A DNA stretch of 64,000 bases from Xenorhabdus bovienii SS-2004 (GCF_000027225.1 NC_013892.1:3100001-3164000); one strand, 5' to 3'; positions 27,395 through 39,426 are shown, counted from the first letter of the stretch. Made by a program: numbers and translations. Notes: a model not told the origin generated them from the letters alone.

Positions 27395-28273
27395 ATGAGC
27401 GACGACCATCCTTCAAATAACGATAGCCCTGGCCCTAAGAAAGGCTTTCTTGCGCTTCTTAATCAACTTTTTCACGGTGAACCAAAAAACCGTCATGATT
27501 TGGTTGAACTGATCCGTGATTCTGAACAGAACGATCTGATCGATCCCGATACTCGAGAGATGCTCGAAGGGGTAATGGATATTGCTGACCAACGCGTGCG
27601 CGACATTATGATCCCTCGCTCACAAATCGTTACCTTAAAACGAAATCAACCTCTGGACGAATGTCTGGATGTAATTATCGATTCGGCTCACTCACGCTAC
27701 CCTGTAATCAGCGAAGACAAAGATCACATCGAAGGCATTTTGATGGCAAAAGATCTTCTGCCATTCATGCGCACGAATGCAGAGACTTTCAGCATTGATA
27801 AAGTGCTGCGTCAGGCTATTGTGGTGCCAGAGAGTAAACGTGTTGACCGCCTGCTGAAAGAGTTCCGCTCCCAGCGTTACCATATGGCAATTGTGATCGA
27901 TGAATTCGGTGGTGTTTCCGGTCTGGTCACGATCGAGGACATTCTTGAGCTGATTGTTGGCGAAATAGAAGACGAATACGATGATGATGACGATAACGAT
28001 ATTCGTGCCTTAAGCCGCCATACTTATTCAGTACGGGCATTGGCTCAAATCGAAGATTTCAACGATGTTTTCGGCACCAATTTCAGCGATGAAGAAGTTG
28101 ATACCATCGGTGGGCTAGTGATGCAGGCATTTGGTCATCTACCTTCCCGGGGTGAATCTATCGACATAAATGGTTATCTTTTCAAAGTAGCAATGGCAGA
28201 TAGCCGGAAAATCATTCAGGTTCATGTCAAAATACCGGATGATGCTGACGTTCCTGGCCTTGATAAACAATAA
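27395..28273 (+). CDS. ybeX: CBS-domain protein CorC/YbeX
   Basis: YbeX (CorC) has been tied to Mg/Co efflux and, with YbeY, to rRNA metabolism; the exact activity is unsettled. Starting at [13 protein letters not shown] (27395) it has 292 residues, the E. coli length; an ATG at 27371 would add eight residues. It has two CBS domains (about 70-190, with [20 protein letters not shown] and [20 protein letters not shown]) and a C-terminal CorC_HlyC domain ([19 protein letters not shown]). A run of acidic residues ([11 protein letters not shown]) separates them. No membrane spans are seen, unlike CorB-type proteins. lnt follows after 10 bases. Confidence 0.94.
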   Translation: MSDDHPSNNDSPGPKKGFLALLNQLFHGEPKNRHDLVELIRDSEQNDLIDPDTREMLEGVMDIADQRVRDIMIPRSQIVTLKRNQPLDECLDVIIDSAHSRYPVISEDKDHIEGILMAKDLLPFMRTNAETFSIDKVLRQAIVVPESKRVDRLLKEFRSQRYHMAIVIDEFGGVSGLVTIEDILELIVGEIEDEYDDDDDNDIRALSRHTYSVRALAQIEDFNDVFGTNFSDEEVDTIGGLVMQAFGHLPSRGESIDINGYLFKVAMADSRKIIQVHVKIPDDADVPGLDKQ

Positions 28274-28283
28274 TAGGATCTGG

Positions 28284-29813
28284 ATGAACAAAGCCTCATT
28301 ACTGAGTTGCCAGCGGCTGCGCGCCTTGCTGGCACTTTTCTTAGGAGCCAGTGGAACACTGGCTTTTTCACCTTTTGATTTCTGGCCTGCTGCATTTCTG
28401 TCCCTTTTCGGCCTGCAAATTCTGACACTCAACAGAACCACTCGACAGTCTCTCTTTATTGGTTTCTGCTGGGGATTTGGCTTATTTGGCAGTGGTACAA
28501 ATTGGGTTTATGTCAGCATCGCTGATTTTGGCGGCATGCCCACTGTCGTCAATATCTTTCTGGTTATCCTGCTATCTGCCTATCTCGCTCTTTATCCCAC
28601 TCTGTTTGCTGGCCTGCTCAACCGTTTTTTTCCGGCCGCCAACGGGATCAGGCTGGTCATTGCCAGTCCAGCACTGTGGCAATTGACTGAATTCCTGCGT
28701 GGTTGGGTATTAACCGGGTTTCCATGGCTGCAATTTGGCTACAGCCAGATCGATGGCCCAATGAAAGCTATTGCCCCTATTCTGGGGGTAGAAGGCATTA
28801 CCTTCCTGATGCTAATGATCAGTGGTCTGCTGGTGCTTGCCACTACCCGGAAAAAACTTTCACTAGCTATCGCTGCGGTTATTCTGCTGCTACTGCCGTG
28901 GCCAATGAGATATTATCAGTGGTATACCCTATTGCCGGAGAAATCTGCCGATATCGCACTGGTTCAGGGCAATATTCCCCAAGTCATCAAATGGAATCCC
29001 TCAGAACTGGAAAATACGCTGGACACCTATCTGAATAATAGCCGTCCTTTTATTGGTAAAATACCCATCATCATCTGGCCGGAATCTGCCATTACTGCTT
29101 ACGAAATCACTCAAGGTAATTTCCTGACCGAACTGGATTCTTTGCTAAGACAGCGTAATACCCGCCTGATTACCGGGATTCCTGATGCTCGTCCCACATT
29201 GGAAGGCTATAAATTCTATAACAGTATTATCGTGTTGGGAGATAAAACACCTTACCGATATCCAGCACCGATCCGCTATGATAAACATCATCTCGTTCCG
29301 TTCGGTGAATTTGTTCCGCTGGAGTCAATATTGCGCCCATTGGCCCCCTTCTTCAATTTGCCAATGTCTTCCTTCAATCGTGGTGGTTATATACAGCCAC
29401 AGCTTTCTGTAGCAGGGCATAACATAACTGCTGCAATCTGCTATGAAATTATTTTGGGCGAACAAGTACGTGATAATTTAAAGCCCGATACTGAATTTTT
29501 ACTGACAATTTCCAATGATGCCTGGTTTGGGCGCTCTATTGGCCCGTGGCAACATTTCCAAATGGCACGAATGCGCTCTCTTGAATTGGGACGCCCATTG
29601 CTTAGAGGAACAAATAACGGTATTACTGCGGTTATCAGGCCAGACGGCTCAATACAAGCCAGACTTCCACAGTTTACCCGTCAGGTGTTGGAAGCTAAGG
29701 TTACTCCAGCTAGTGGTAACACACCTTATTTTCGCGTTGGTTATTGGCCGATATGGGGATTAGCACTGCTGTTCATTAGCTTCGGATTGATAAGCAACCG
29801 CCGCCGAACTTAA
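28284..29813 (+). CDS. lnt: Apolipoprotein N-acyltransferase
   Basis: Lnt adds the third acyl chain to lipoproteins at the periplasmic face of the inner membrane. The 509 residues (E. coli 512) start at [15 protein letters not shown], with GGATCTGG upstream. About seven N-terminal membrane spans (including [20 protein letters not shown]) precede a nitrilase domain whose catalytic triad is visible: Glu in [10 protein letters not shown], Lys in [11 protein letters not shown] and Cys in AAICYEI. A last span closes the protein ([16 protein letters not shown]). Confidence 0.97.
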   Translation: MNKASLLSCQRLRALLALFLGASGTLAFSPFDFWPAAFLSLFGLQILTLNRTTRQSLFIGFCWGFGLFGSGTNWVYVSIADFGGMPTVVNIFLVILLSAYLALYPTLFAGLLNRFFPAANGIRLVIASPALWQLTEFLRGWVLTGFPWLQFGYSQIDGPMKAIAPILGVEGITFLMLMISGLLVLATTRKKLSLAIAAVILLLLPWPMRYYQWYTLLPEKSADIALVQGNIPQVIKWNPSELENTLDTYLNNSRPFIGKIPIIIWPESAITAYEITQGNFLTELDSLLRQRNTRLITGIPDARPTLEGYKFYNSIIVLGDKTPYRYPAPIRYDKHHLVPFGEFVPLESILRPLAPFFNLPMSSFNRGGYIQPQLSVAGHNITAAICYEIILGEQVRDNLKPDTEFLLTISNDAWFGRSIGPWQHFQMARMRSLELGRPLLRGTNNGITAVIRPDGSIQARLPQFTRQVLEAKVTPASGNTPYFRVGYWPIWGLALLFISFGLISNRRRT

Positions 29814-29839
29814 TTTCCTATTCAGTAGATCCCTCAATA

Positions 29840-29874
29840 GAAGATAAGGGTATATTATTTATACCCTTATCTTC
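29840..29874 (+). terminator. Hairpin after lnt
   Basis: GAAGATAAGGGTAT/ATACCCTTATCTTC forms a perfect 14-bp stem with a 7-base loop 26 bases after the lnt stop. The T run is weak (TCTATG), so strength is uncertain. Confidence 0.6.
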
Positions 29875-30249
29875 TCTATGCCTAATACACTCCACAGAAA
29901 ACCCCAATAAAATGCAATAATTCATTACATTTACCACAAATTTAACCAAATACACTTTATATTATTCTTAATAAGAATTAAATTTAAACATATTGACCTA
30001 AAAATTACAAACTGTGAACAGAGTCCAAAATTATTTTCTCTTTAATCGTACATAAGTAAAATTGTTTATTTATAGTGCGAGGCAGGTCGCGAAACAGAAA
30101 CATTATGGTTTCAAAAAACTAACATTATGAATTACTTTTTTACAGCATATAAACAAAAAGATTCAGGAAATCGTTTCTACAAAAATGTAAACGCCACTAT
30201 CTGCAAGCAAACCCAATCTTCAAAGAATAACCCGATAAAGGAGCTGTAT
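29875..30249. other. AT-rich leader region of gltI
   Basis: No gene is seen. The region should hold the gltI promoter and a leader; CA-rich stretches close to the start (AAACCCAATCTTC at about 30209) resemble the targets of the sRNA GcvB, which represses gltI in E. coli and Salmonella. This is an inference from composition. Confidence 0.35.
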
Positions 30250-31137
30250 ATGCGTAAGTTGATGTTAACCATGATGTTGCTTAGCGCGGTAGGAGCTGCC
30301 CATGCTGAGGAATTAACTGGAACACTGAAAAAAATCAAAGACAATGGGATTATCGTTGTTGGACACAGAGAATCTTCTGTTCCATTTTCTTATTACGATA
30401 ATCAACAAAACGTTGTCGGCTATGCTCAAGATTATTCCAACCTGATTGTTGATGCCGTCAAGAAAAAGCTGGATATGCCCAACCTGCAAGTCAAATTAAT
30501 CCCGATTACCTCCCAAAACCGTATTCCGTTGCTGCAAAACGGCACTTATGATTTTGAATGTGGCTCTACCACCAATAACCTTGAGCGCCAAAAACAAGCT
30601 GCATTCTCCAACACTATCTTTGTCGTCGGTACGCGTCTGCTGACCAATAAGGATTCAGGAATAAAAGGGTTTGACGATCTGGCCGGGAAACACGTTGTCG
30701 TTACGTCTGGTACAACATCTGAAATTCTGCTGAACAAACTCAATGACGAGAAGCAAATGCAGATGCGTATAATCAGTGCCAAAGACCACGGTGATTCATT
30801 CCGTACTCTGGAATCAGGCCGTGCTGTCGCTTTCATGATGGATGACGCATTGCTGGCGGGCGAACGCGCAAAAGCGAAAAAACCTGATCAGTGGGTTATT
30901 GTTGGTAAACCACAATCAGAAGAGGCTTATGGCTGTATGCTGCGCAAAGATGATCCTCAGTTCAAGAAATTGATTGATGGCACGATTGTGAAAGTACAAA
31001 CCTCCGGTGAAGCAGAAAAATTCTTTGATCTCTGGTTTAAACAACCGATTCCACCTAAAAAACTGAATATGAACTTCTCCATGTCAGATGAGATGAAGAC
31101 CTTATTTAAATCACCAAATGATAAGGCTTTAAATTAA
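30250..31137 (+). CDS. gltI: Glutamate/aspartate ABC transporter, periplasmic binding protein
   Basis: GltI captures glutamate and aspartate in the periplasm. I start at 30250 because AAGGAG lies 7 bases upstream and the signal peptide MRKLMLTMMLLSAVGAAHA follows directly; a longer frame exists upstream without these. The product is 295 residues (E. coli 302). The SBP_bac_3 fold shows GIIVVGHRESSVPFSYYD, GSTTNNLERQ and SGTTSEILL. It is first in gltIJKL; an unusual feature is a strong terminator-like hairpin before gltJ, as in enterobacteria where the sRNA SroC comes from this junction. Confidence 0.96.
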   Translation: MRKLMLTMMLLSAVGAAHAEELTGTLKKIKDNGIIVVGHRESSVPFSYYDNQQNVVGYAQDYSNLIVDAVKKKLDMPNLQVKLIPITSQNRIPLLQNGTYDFECGSTTNNLERQKQAAFSNTIFVVGTRLLTNKDSGIKGFDDLAGKHVVVTSGTTSEILLNKLNDEKQMQMRIISAKDHGDSFRTLESGRAVAFMMDDALLAGERAKAKKPDQWVIVGKPQSEEAYGCMLRKDDPQFKKLIDGTIVKVQTSGEAEKFFDLWFKQPIPPKKLNMNFSMSDEMKTLFKSPNDKALN

Positions 31138-31179
31138 TGAATTAACTAAAAACACTCGATTTTATTGGCACGATGGGGG

Positions 31180-31208
31180 TGAGGTAGTCGTTCCCTACCT
31201 CATTTTTT
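31180..31208 (+). terminator. Intercistronic terminator gltI/gltJ, possible SroC 3' end
   Basis: TGAGGTAG/CTACCTCA with loop TCGTTCC followed by TTTTTTAG. A strong intrinsic terminator within an operon sets the ratio of binding protein to permease. In E. coli and Salmonella the RNA ending here is SroC, a sponge for GcvB. Confidence 0.8.
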
Positions 31209-31290
31209 AGCCTGTTCTTTTGAGTCAATGAGTTACCACTAATAGAACGTTTTAGGCGTGACAGCCAACCCCATTTCAGGGAGCACGATT

Positions 31291-32031
31291 ATGTCTGTTG
31301 ATTGGAATTGGGGCATCTTTCTACAAGCTGCCCCTTTTGGTAATACCACCTATTTGGGGTGGCTTATTTCTGGATTTCAGGTGACGGTTGCACTTTCCGT
31401 CTGCGCTTGGGTTATTGCGCTCGCTGTTGGATCGTTGTTCGGTATCCTCCGCACCGTTCCGAACAAATTTCTAGCAACATTAGGCGCTTGTTATGTTGAG
31501 CTATTCCGCAACATTCCTTTGATCGTCCAGTTTTTTATATGGTATCTGGTGGTACCAGAATTCCTGCCCAAAAATTTGAGTAATTGGTTCAAGATGGAAC
31601 TGGATCCCAATATTCAATTTTTTATTTCCTCGGTAATCTGTCTGGGGCTATTCACTGCCGCCCGTATCTGCGAGCAGGTTCGAGCTGCCATCCAGTCACT
31701 GCCACGGGGGCAAAAAGCCGCAGGCCAGGCCATGGGCCTGACTCTGCCACAAACCTACCGTTATGTCCTGCTGCCAAACGCCTATCGTGTCATTATTCCT
31801 CCGATGACCTCAGAGATGCTTAATCTGGTGAAAAACTCTGCTATTGCCTCCACCATCGGACTGGTGGACATGGCAGCACAGGCAGGCAAATTACTCGATT
31901 ATTCAGCACATGCTTATGAATCATTTACGGCGATCACGCTAGCTTACGTTGGTATCAATCTGGTGATCATGCTTGCCATGACTCTGCTTGAGAAAAAAGT
32001 GCGCTTGCCAGGCAATCTTGGAGGGAGATAG
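31291..32031 (+). CDS. gltJ: Glutamate/aspartate ABC transporter permease GltJ
   Basis: An inner-membrane permease of 246 residues, equal to E. coli. The start [18 protein letters not shown] at 31291 follows CAGGGAG; the frame extends 33 bases further upstream but without an RBS. About five spans; the EAA loop that contacts GltL reads [20 protein letters not shown]. The gltK ATG follows the stop by 4 bases. Confidence 0.96.
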   Translation: MSVDWNWGIFLQAAPFGNTTYLGWLISGFQVTVALSVCAWVIALAVGSLFGILRTVPNKFLATLGACYVELFRNIPLIVQFFIWYLVVPEFLPKNLSNWFKMELDPNIQFFISSVICLGLFTAARICEQVRAAIQSLPRGQKAAGQAMGLTLPQTYRYVLLPNAYRVIIPPMTSEMLNLVKNSAIASTIGLVDMAAQAGKLLDYSAHAYESFTAITLAYVGINLVIMLAMTLLEKKVRLPGNLGGR

Positions 32032-32035
32032 AAAA

Positions 32036-32710
32036 ATGTATCAGTTTGACTGGAGTTCTATTATTCCCAGCTTGCCATTTCTGCTGAATGGATTGGTGAT
32101 AACCGCCAAAATTACCGTGATAGCCATTATCATTGGCATTGCTTGGGGAACCTTGCTGGCAATGATGCGCTTATCTTCTATCAAAATACTGAGCTGGTTT
32201 GCTACTCTGTATGTCAACCTCTTTCGCTCAGTGCCACTGGTGATGGTATTGCTGTGGTTCTACTTGATTGTGCCGAACTTATTACAAAATGTTCTAGGCA
32301 TATCACCAAGAACCGATATCCGTTTAATTTCTGCAATGGTCGCGTTTTCGCTATTTGAAGCGGCCTACTACTCCGAAATCATTCGGGCGGGTATTCAGAG
32401 TATTTCCCGGGGGCAGTCATCTGCTGCGCTGGCGCTGGGTATGACCCACATGCAAAGTATGCGTCTGATTATCCTGCCACAGGCATTCCGCGCAATGATC
32501 CCATTGTTGTTAACGCAAGGCATTGTATTATTTCAAGATACATCGCTAGTATATGTACTGAGTCTGGCCGATTTTTTCCGTACAGCAACGAATATAGGTG
32601 AGCGCGACGGTACTCAGATTGAAATGATTCTGTTTGCCGGCGTTGTTTATTTTGTGATTAGTTTTGCCGCTTCCATGCTAGTTAACTATTTAAAGAAAAG
32701 GACTGTTTGA
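32036..32710 (+). CDS. gltK: Glutamate/aspartate ABC transporter permease GltK
   Basis: Second permease subunit, 224 residues (as in E. coli), starting [19 protein letters not shown] with GGAGGGAGAT upstream. The coupling loop is [20 protein letters not shown]. It pairs with GltJ to form the channel energised by GltL. Its stop TGA overlaps the gltL ATG by one base (TGATG). Confidence 0.96.
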   Translation: MYQFDWSSIIPSLPFLLNGLVITAKITVIAIIIGIAWGTLLAMMRLSSIKILSWFATLYVNLFRSVPLVMVLLWFYLIVPNLLQNVLGISPRTDIRLISAMVAFSLFEAAYYSEIIRAGIQSISRGQSSAALALGMTHMQSMRLIILPQAFRAMIPLLLTQGIVLFQDTSLVYVLSLADFFRTATNIGERDGTQIEMILFAGVVYFVISFAASMLVNYLKKRTV

Positions 32711-33435
32711 TGATTTCCCTGAAAAATGTATCCAAGTGGTATGGCCAATTTCAGGTTCTGACTGACTGCTCGACTGAAGTCAAAAAGGGCGAAGTAGTCG
32801 TGGTCTGTGGCCCCTCTGGCTCCGGTAAATCCACACTAATAAAAACGGTTAATGGCCTTGAACCTGTCCAGCAGGGTGAAATTCGGGTAAACAACACGCC
32901 AGTCAATGACAAAAGCACCAATCTGGCTCAATTGCGTTCTAAGGTTGGCATGGTGTTCCAGCATTTTGAGCTGTTTCCCCATCTGTCAATCATTGAGAAC
33001 CTGACACTGGCTCAGATTAAGGTTTTGAAACGCGATAAAAAATCCGCCACCGAAAAGGCGTTGAAACTCTTGGAGCGAGTCGGGTTGACCAGTCATGCTG
33101 ATAAGTTCCCCGCACAACTTTCTGGTGGTCAACAGCAGCGTGTCGCCATTGCCCGTGCACTCTGTATGGATCCCATCGCCATGCTGTTTGATGAACCCAC
33201 ATCAGCGCTTGATCCTGAAATGATCAATGAAGTACTGGATGTGATGGTTAAGCTGGCTAATGAAGGCATGACCATGATGGTTGTGACTCATGAAATGGGA
33301 TTTGCCAAAAAAGTGGCTCATCGCGTCATTTTCATGGATGAAGGAAAAATTGTCGAGGACAGCAAAAAAGAAGATTTCTTCGCCAATCCTAAATCAGAAC
33401 GTGCCCGTGATTTTCTGGCGAAAATTCTACACTGA
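32710..33435 (+). CDS. gltL: Glutamate/aspartate ABC transporter ATPase GltL
   Basis: The ATPase has 241 residues (as in E. coli), beginning [15 protein letters not shown]. Walker [11 protein letters not shown]-loop [10 protein letters not shown], signature LSGGQQQR, Walker [16 protein letters not shown] and the switch His in VTHEMGF are all present. The start overlaps the gltK stop. Confidence 0.97.
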   Translation: MISLKNVSKWYGQFQVLTDCSTEVKKGEVVVVCGPSGSGKSTLIKTVNGLEPVQQGEIRVNNTPVNDKSTNLAQLRSKVGMVFQHFELFPHLSIIENLTLAQIKVLKRDKKSATEKALKLLERVGLTSHADKFPAQLSGGQQQRVAIARALCMDPIAMLFDEPTSALDPEMINEVLDVMVKLANEGMTMMVVTHEMGFAKKVAHRVIFMDEGKIVEDSKKEDFFANPKSERARDFLAKILH

Positions 33436-33445
33436 TTTTCTCCCT

Positions 33446-33473
33446 GTCGGCGGATAACACGACTTCCGCCGAC
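33446..33473 (+). terminator. Hairpin after gltL
   Basis: GTCGGCGGA/TCCGCCGAC, 9 bp GC-rich, ten bases after the gltL stop, followed by CTTAATC. It probably ends gltIJKL even though the T run is poor. Confidence 0.6.
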
Positions 33474-33633
33474 CTTAATCTGCTCCGAAAATAGGTAAAT
33501 TTCAGCGATCTCACTTTAACAAGTGTTGTTGCCCCTATCCCTTATCAGCTATGCTATGAGGTCTTAGATTTCATAAACAAACTATGCGCGTTACAGGCGC
33601 AGCTTTATTACTCACCATAGGATTATCGGTGCC

Positions 33634-36216
33634 ATGCAAGAACAATATCGTCCAGAAGACATAGAGCGACAAGTACAGCTTCACTGGCAAGAGAAGCAAA
33701 CTTTTAAAGTGACAGAAGACAGTAACAAAGAAAAATACTATTGCCTGTCCATGCTACCTTATCCTTCTGGCCGACTACATATGGGCCACGTCCGTAACTA
33801 CACCATTGGTGATGTGATTTCCCGTTATCAGCGTATGCTTGGCAAAAACGTCCTGCAACCTATTGGTTGGGATGCATTCGGTCTGCCGGCAGAAGGCGCA
33901 GCGGTCAAAAATAATACCGCACCTGCTCCATGGACCTATTCCAATATTGAATACATGAAAGCCCAGCTGAAAACTCTGGGATTTGGTTATGACTGGGATC
34001 GTGAAGTCACAACCTGTACGCCAGAATACTACCGCTGGGAACAATGGTTCTTCACCAAACTGTACGAGAAAGGTCTGGTTTATAAAAAAACCTCTGCCGT
34101 CAACTGGTGTCCACATGACCTGACCGTTCTGGCTAACGAACAGGTTATTGACGGCTGTTGCTGGCGCTGTGATAGCCAAGTTGAACGCAAAGAGATCCCT
34201 CAGTGGTTTATCAAAATCACTGCCTACGCTGAAGAACTGCTGAACGATTTGGATAAGCTGGAAGATTGGCCAGAGCAGGTCAAAACTATGCAGCGTAACT
34301 GGATTGGTCGTTCAGAAGGTGTCGAAATCACCTTTAATGTGGCTGACAGTCAGGAAACACTGACGGTTTATACGACTCGTCCAGATACATTTATGGGAAC
34401 GACCTATGTCGCTGTTGCGGCAGGTCATCCTCTGGCAAAACAGGCAGCAGAAAATAATCCTGAGCTGGCTGAGTTCATCAACGAATGCCGTAATACCAAA
34501 GTTGCCGAAGCTGATATGGCCACTATGGAGAAAAAAGGTGTGTCAACAGGCATGTTTGCAATTCATCCATTGACCAACGAAAAAATTGCTATCTGGGTCG
34601 CTAACTTTGTCCTGATGGAATACGGTACAGGCGCAGTGATGGCAGTCCCAGCCCATGATCAGCGCGACTGGGAATTTGCAACCAAGTACAACCTGCCAAT
34701 GAAAACCGTCATTCTGGACAACGACGGCAATGTGCCAACCGTTCAGGAAGGTGCAGCTACCGATAAAAACGCACTGGTTAATTCCGGTGAGTTCAGTGGA
34801 CTGAGCAATGAAGAAGGCTTCAGTGCTATCGCAGATAAACTGGTCGAGATGGGGGCTGGCAACCGTAAGGTTAACTATCGTCTTCGTGACTGGGGCGTTT
34901 CCCGTCAACGTTATTGGGGGGCGCCAATTCCAATGGCAACACTGGAAGATGGCACTGTCGTCCCTGTTCCAGAAGATCAACTGCCAGTTATCCTGCCAGA
35001 AGATGTTGTGATGAATGGTATCACCAGCCCAATCAAAGCAGATCCTGAGTGGGCCAAAACGACTATCAATGGTCAACCAGCGCTGCGTGAAACCGATACT
35101 TTCGATACTTTCATGGAGTCATCATGGTACTACGCACGCTATACCTGCCCAGATTATGACAAAGGTATGCTCGATCCGGCCGCTGCTAACTATTGGCTGC
35201 CAGTGGATCAATACATCGGTGGTATTGAACACGCCATCATGCACTTGATGTACTTCCGTTTCTTCCACAAGCTGATGCGTGATTCTGGGATGGTCAATTC
35301 TGACGAACCAGCCAAACACCTGCTGTGCCAAGGTATGGTTCTGGCAGATGCGTTCTATTACACCGGCAACAGCGGCGAAAAAATCTGGGTATCCCCAGCT
35401 AACGCGATTGTTGAGCGTGATGATAAAGGCCGCATCGTGAAGTCGGTGGATCAAGACGGTCATGAGCTGGTCTATACTGGCATGAGCAAAATGTCTAAAT
35501 CCAAGAATAACGGTATCGATCCACAAATTATGGTCGATAAATACGGCGCTGATACCGTTCGCTTGTTCATGATGTTTGCTGCGCCACCAGAGCTGACACT
35601 GGAATGGCAGGAGTCTGGCGTAGAAGGCGCTAACCGCTTCCTGAAACGTGTCTGGCGTCTGGTTTATGAGCACAGCAGCAAAGGTACAACCCAGCCGCTG
35701 GATATCGCCAGCCTGACGACTGAACAGAAAGATTTGCGTCGTGACTTACATAAAACCCTTGCGAAAGTCACCGATGATATCGGACGTCGTCAAGCATTCA
35801 ATACCGCCGTTGCAGCTATCATGGAGCTGATGAACAAACTGACTCGTGTCCCACAGGAAACCGAGCAAGATCGCGCTTTAATGCAGGAAGCACTGACTGC
35901 GGTTGTACGTATGCTTTCCCCTATCACGCCACACGCTTGTTTCGTGATGTGGAAAGAACTTGGTAATGAAAGCGATATTGACACGGCTGCATGGCCACAG
36001 GCTGATGAGCAGGCAATGGTGGATGATACCAAGCTGGTCATCATCCAGATTAACGGTAAGGTTCGTGGTCGTATTACCGTACCCGCAGATGTGACAAAAG
36101 AGTATGTTCAAGAGATGGCGGCAAAAGAGTACAGCGTTGCGAAATACCTTGAAAGCATCAGTATTCGTAAAGTCATCTATGTTCCAGGCAAATTGCTGAA
36201 TCTGGTCGTCGGCTGA
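33634..36216 (+). CDS. leuS: Leucyl-tRNA synthetase
   Basis: LeuRS charges tRNA-Leu. The 860 residues equal the E. coli length. The class I signature HIGH appears as HMGH in [17 protein letters not shown] (about residue 49), the CP1 editing domain includes the threonine-rich [12 protein letters not shown], and KMSKS is in [14 protein letters not shown] (about residue 619). The C-terminal tRNA-binding domain is complete. It heads a cluster leuS-lptE-holA-nadD that in E. coli is one operon. A tRNA-Leu (TAG) gene lies about 19 kb upstream in the same window. Confidence 0.98.
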   Translation: MQEQYRPEDIERQVQLHWQEKQTFKVTEDSNKEKYYCLSMLPYPSGRLHMGHVRNYTIGDVISRYQRMLGKNVLQPIGWDAFGLPAEGAAVKNNTAPAPWTYSNIEYMKAQLKTLGFGYDWDREVTTCTPEYYRWEQWFFTKLYEKGLVYKKTSAVNWCPHDLTVLANEQVIDGCCWRCDSQVERKEIPQWFIKITAYAEELLNDLDKLEDWPEQVKTMQRNWIGRSEGVEITFNVADSQETLTVYTTRPDTFMGTTYVAVAAGHPLAKQAAENNPELAEFINECRNTKVAEADMATMEKKGVSTGMFAIHPLTNEKIAIWVANFVLMEYGTGAVMAVPAHDQRDWEFATKYNLPMKTVILDNDGNVPTVQEGAATDKNALVNSGEFSGLSNEEGFSAIADKLVEMGAGNRKVNYRLRDWGVSRQRYWGAPIPMATLEDGTVVPVPEDQLPVILPEDVVMNGITSPIKADPEWAKTTINGQPALRETDTFDTFMESSWYYARYTCPDYDKGMLDPAAANYWLPVDQYIGGIEHAIMHLMYFRFFHKLMRDSGMVNSDEPAKHLLCQGMVLADAFYYTGNSGEKIWVSPANAIVERDDKGRIVKSVDQDGHELVYTGMSKMSKSKNNGIDPQIMVDKYGADTVRLFMMFAAPPELTLEWQESGVEGANRFLKRVWRLVYEHSSKGTTQPLDIASLTTEQKDLRRDLHKTLAKVTDDIGRRQAFNTAVAAIMELMNKLTRVPQETEQDRALMQEALTAVVRMLSPITPHACFVMWKELGNESDIDTAAWPQADEQAMVDDTKLVIIQINGKVRGRITVPADVTKEYVQEMAAKEYSVAKYLESISIRKVIYVPGKLLNLVVG

Positions 36217-36233
36217 TAACAGGAGTCCATATT

Positions 36234-36794
36234 TTGGTAGGAAATAATGTGCGGCATGGTATTTTCACGTTGTTTCTGGGGTTAGCGGTGCTGGTCACCG
36301 CTGGCTGTGGTTTTCATCTTCGTGGCACAACACAGGTACCAAAAGAACTTCAAACATTACAATTAAGTTCAGCTGATCCCTACGGGCCTCTGGCCAGAGC
36401 AGTACGCCAGCAACTTCGTCTGAACGACGTCAAGATTGTTGAACGTGGCGATGCCTCAGTACCGATCCTGAAACTCTTGGGCTCTAATGAGCACAAAGAG
36501 ACCGCTTCTGTATTTCAGGATGGTAAAGCGGCGGAACGTCAACTAGTCCTGTATGTTGATGCTCAAGTGCTTATGCCGAATGGCGGTATCTATCCATTGC
36601 GGGCAAGAGTTGATCGTTCTTTCTTCGATAACCCGCTGGAAGCACTGGCAAAGGATGCGGAAAATGAACTGATTCAGCAGGAAATGCGTGAGCAAGCAGC
36701 CCACCAGCTTATGCGCCAGTTGCTAACTGTTCACAGTGCAGAACTCTTGAAAACTGAAGAAAAACAGCAAGCAGCGACTGCACAAAAACAATGA
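36234..36794 (+). CDS. lptE: LPS assembly lipoprotein LptE
   Basis: LptE plugs the LptD barrel that puts lipopolysaccharide into the outer leaflet. The start is TTG 36234, with AGGAG 8 bases upstream; no ATG is in frame nearby. The 186-residue product has a lipoprotein signal ending [12 protein letters not shown], with the conserved HLR segment just after the acylated Cys. A hydrophilic Gln- and Glu-rich tail follows. Its end overlaps the holA start by 4 bases (ATGA). A TTG start may keep expression low. Confidence 0.93.
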   Translation: MVGNNVRHGIFTLFLGLAVLVTAGCGFHLRGTTQVPKELQTLQLSSADPYGPLARAVRQQLRLNDVKIVERGDASVPILKLLGSNEHKETASVFQDGKAAERQLVLYVDAQVLMPNGGIYPLRARVDRSFFDNPLEALAKDAENELIQQEMREQAAHQLMRQLLTVHSAELLKTEEKQQAATAQKQ

Positions 36795-37831
36795 TCCGAC
36801 TCTATCCTGAACAACTCCTTTCGCAGCTCAATGAAGGGCTGCGAAACAATTACCTGCTATGGGGCAACGAGCCGTTGCTGTTGCAGGAAAGTCAGGACAG
36901 CATCCGCAGAGTGGCTGAACAGCATGGCTTTCTGGAGCATTTCACCTTTTCTCTGGATAACCATACTGAATGGGATGAAATATTCAGCCTGTGCCAGTCA
37001 CTCAGCCTGTTTTCCTCTCGCCAGTCACTTACCCTGCTACTGCCGGAAAATGGCCCAAATGCAGCAATGGTAGAACGGCTAACCAAGCTGTCTGGATTGC
37101 TGCACGCAGATATCTTATTGATATTACGTGGGCACAAACTCACCAAAGCGCAGGAAAACAGTCCGTGGTTCAAAACACTTGGGCAGAATGGTGTGTACGT
37201 CAGTTGTCTGACTCCTGAACAAAACCGTCTTCCTCAATGGGTGGCACAACGAGCCAGAAGCATGGGGCTATCACTGGAAGATGAAGCTAACCAACTACTG
37301 TGCTATTGCTATGAAGGAAATTTATTAGCACTGGCTCAGGCACTGGAACGTCTTTCTCTGCTCCATCCCGATAATCGGCTGACGCTTCCCCGAGTCGAAG
37401 AAGCTGTCAACGATGCGGCACATTTTGCCCCCTATCACTGGGTTGATGCCCTGCTGGCAGGCAAAATCAAACGGGCGTGGCATATACTGAAACAACTTCG
37501 ACAAGAAGATACTGAATCGATCATCCTGCTTCGCACCATACAACGGGAGCTGATACTGCTGTTAACCCTCAAACGTCAGGATAAGACAACTCCTTTGAAG
37601 ACACTGTTTGATCAGCACAAAATTTGGCAAAACCGGCGATCACTGCTGACAGCCGCATTACAGCGCTTGTCACAGCAAGATCTTCAATCAGCCATACATT
37701 TGCTGACTCAGATGGAACTGTGCGTCAAACAGGATTATGGCCAATCGATTTGGGCTAACCTGGAAACACTTTCCATGCTGTTATGCGGAAAAACATTACC
37801 AGAGAGCTTCTTGAATGCTTCATTCCACTGA
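36791..37831 (+). CDS. holA: DNA polymerase III delta subunit
   Basis: HolA is the clamp-opening wrench of the clamp loader. The 346-residue protein (E. coli 343) shows the N-terminal RecA-like fold ([38 protein letters not shown]) and the C-terminal collar domain (HYWV-type segment [20 protein letters not shown]). Start overlaps the lptE stop by 4 bases and its end overlaps nadD by 17 bases, so the three genes are translationally linked. Confidence 0.95.
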   Translation: MIRLYPEQLLSQLNEGLRNNYLLWGNEPLLLQESQDSIRRVAEQHGFLEHFTFSLDNHTEWDEIFSLCQSLSLFSSRQSLTLLLPENGPNAAMVERLTKLSGLLHADILLILRGHKLTKAQENSPWFKTLGQNGVYVSCLTPEQNRLPQWVAQRARSMGLSLEDEANQLLCYCYEGNLLALAQALERLSLLHPDNRLTLPRVEEAVNDAAHFAPYHWVDALLAGKIKRAWHILKQLRQEDTESIILLRTIQRELILLLTLKRQDKTTPLKTLFDQHKIWQNRRSLLTAALQRLSQQDLQSAIHLLTQMELCVKQDYGQSIWANLETLSMLLCGKTLPESFLNASFH

Positions 37832-38495
37832 TTCAACAATAGACCCGAGTTCCCCGATTATTCAGGCGCTGTTTGGTGGCACATTCGATCCCATTCATTA
37901 TGGTCACTTGCGCCCTGTGGAGGCATTAGCGAAACAGGTGGGGCTAAAACAGGTCATTTTACTGCCAAACCATGTTCCGCCACATCGTCCACAACCTGAA
38001 GCAACCGCCAGTCAACGGTTGGAGATGGTTCGTCTGGCCGTACAGGACAACCCGCTTTTTACCGTCGATACCCGTGAACTGGAACGTCAGACGCCCTCTT
38101 ATACGATAGAAACGCTGAAATCCTTTCGTCAAGAAGTCGGCGAACAACGGCCACTGGCATTCATCATCGGACAGGATTCACTGCAATCCATCCATACATG
38201 GTATAAATGGGAAGAATTACTGGGTATCTGCCACCTTCTGGTCTGCTCACGTCCGGGTTATCAAAGCCAACTTTCAACCTCAGATATGCAAAAGTGGCTT
38301 GAACAGCACAAAATTGACACTCCGATATCATTAAGACAAAAGCCACACGGTTGTATTTATCTGGCCACTACTCCGTTATTAAACATCTCTGCAACTGATA
38401 TCCGTCAACGCCATCAGCAAGGGCTGAGCTGTGATGATTTACTGCCTCCAGCGATACAAAATTATGTCAATTCACAGGGGCTATATCGACAATAA
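37815..38495 (+). CDS. nadD: Nicotinate-mononucleotide adenylyltransferase
   Basis: NadD makes nicotinate adenine dinucleotide from NaMN and ATP. The 226 residues show [12 protein letters not shown] with the HxGH-type ATP motif, [20 protein letters not shown], and [10 protein letters not shown] near the C-terminus. The start at 37815 lies within the holA end; about 13 residues precede the conserved core compared with E. coli. The next gene rsfS starts 104 bases later. Confidence 0.96.
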   Translation: MLHSTDSTIDPSSPIIQALFGGTFDPIHYGHLRPVEALAKQVGLKQVILLPNHVPPHRPQPEATASQRLEMVRLAVQDNPLFTVDTRELERQTPSYTIETLKSFRQEVGEQRPLAFIIGQDSLQSIHTWYKWEELLGICHLLVCSRPGYQSQLSTSDMQKWLEQHKIDTPISLRQKPHGCIYLATTPLLNISATDIRQRHQQGLSCDDLLPPAIQNYVNSQGLYRQ

Positions 38496-38599
38496 CGAAA
38501 ACATACTGTGATTTGCCGCTGAGTCGCTTACTTTTACAGAGATTGGCATGCTATTATTCTGCATTATTCAACCAATTTGATGAAATTAAGGTGATCCTT

Positions 38600-38917
38600 T
38601 TGCAAGGCACAGAACTACAAAAATTTGTTATTGATAAACTTGAAGATTCCAAAGCACAGGATATTGTTTCTATAGATGTTCGTGGAAAATCCAGTATTAC
38701 CGACTGCATGGTTATCTGCACAGGCACATCAACCCGTCACCTGATGTCAGTGGCAGACAATCTGGTTGATGACTGCCGCGAAGCCGGAATTATGCCACTG
38801 GGTGTTGAAGGGCAAGGCATCTCAGACTGGATAGTCGTTGACCTCGGCGAAATAATGATACATGTCATGCAGGAAGACAGCCGTCGCATGTATGAACTGG
38901 AAAAACTCTGGAGTTGA
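38600..38917 (+). CDS. rsfS: Ribosomal silencing factor RsfS (YbeB)
   Basis: RsfS binds L14 on the 50S subunit and blocks subunit joining under starvation. I start at TTG 38600: the result [16 protein letters not shown] is 105 residues, the same as E. coli, and AAGGTG lies 7 bases upstream. A longer frame with ATG 38513 would add 29 unrelated residues. Conserved: [46 protein letters not shown]. rlmH begins 2 bases after the stop. Confidence 0.93.
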   Translation: MQGTELQKFVIDKLEDSKAQDIVSIDVRGKSSITDCMVICTGTSTRHLMSVADNLVDDCREAGIMPLGVEGQGISDWIVVDLGEIMIHVMQEDSRRMYELEKLWS

Positions 38918-38919
38918 GT

Positions 38920-39390
38920 TTGAAGTTACAATTGGTCGCTGTAGGAACAAAAATGCCGGACTGGGTTCAGACCGGCTTTATCGATTATTTGCATCGTTTT
39001 CCCAAGGATATGCCTTTTGAGCTGATTGAAGTCCCAGCAGGAAAACGAGGTAAAAATGCCGACATCAAACGTATTCTTGAAAAAGAAGGCGAACAAATGC
39101 TGTCGGCTGTCGGCAAAGGCAATCGCATTGTGACACTGGATATTCCCGGATCTCATTGGGATACCCCACAGTTAGCACAACAGCTAGAACGCTGGAAACA
39201 AGACGGCAGAAATGTCAGTTTGCTTATTGGTGGCCCAGAAGGTCTGGCTCCGGCCTGCAAAGCTGCCGCAGCGCAAAGTTGGTCACTTTCTCCACTGACG
39301 CTGCCACACCCTCTGGTACGGGTTCTGGTTGCTGAAAGCCTTTATCGGGCGTGGAGTATCACGACTAATCACCCCTACCATCGGGAATAA
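38920..39390 (+). CDS. rlmH: 23S rRNA pseudouridine-1915 N3-methyltransferase RlmH
   Basis: RlmH is a SPOUT methyltransferase acting on 70S ribosomes. The start is taken as TTG 38920 ([17 protein letters not shown], 156 residues; E. coli 155) with GGAG 6 bases upstream; a TTG at 38914 is less suited. The SAM-binding knot reads [16 protein letters not shown], and the C-terminal [19 protein letters not shown] and NHPYHRE are fully conserved. Confidence 0.95.
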   Translation: MKLQLVAVGTKMPDWVQTGFIDYLHRFPKDMPFELIEVPAGKRGKNADIKRILEKEGEQMLSAVGKGNRIVTLDIPGSHWDTPQLAQQLERWKQDGRNVSLLIGGPEGLAPACKAAAAQSWSLSPLTLPHPLVRVLVAESLYRAWSITTNHPYHRE

Positions 39391-39426
39391 ATTGGGTAAT
39401 CTATCACCGTGAATTCTGGCAATGGG

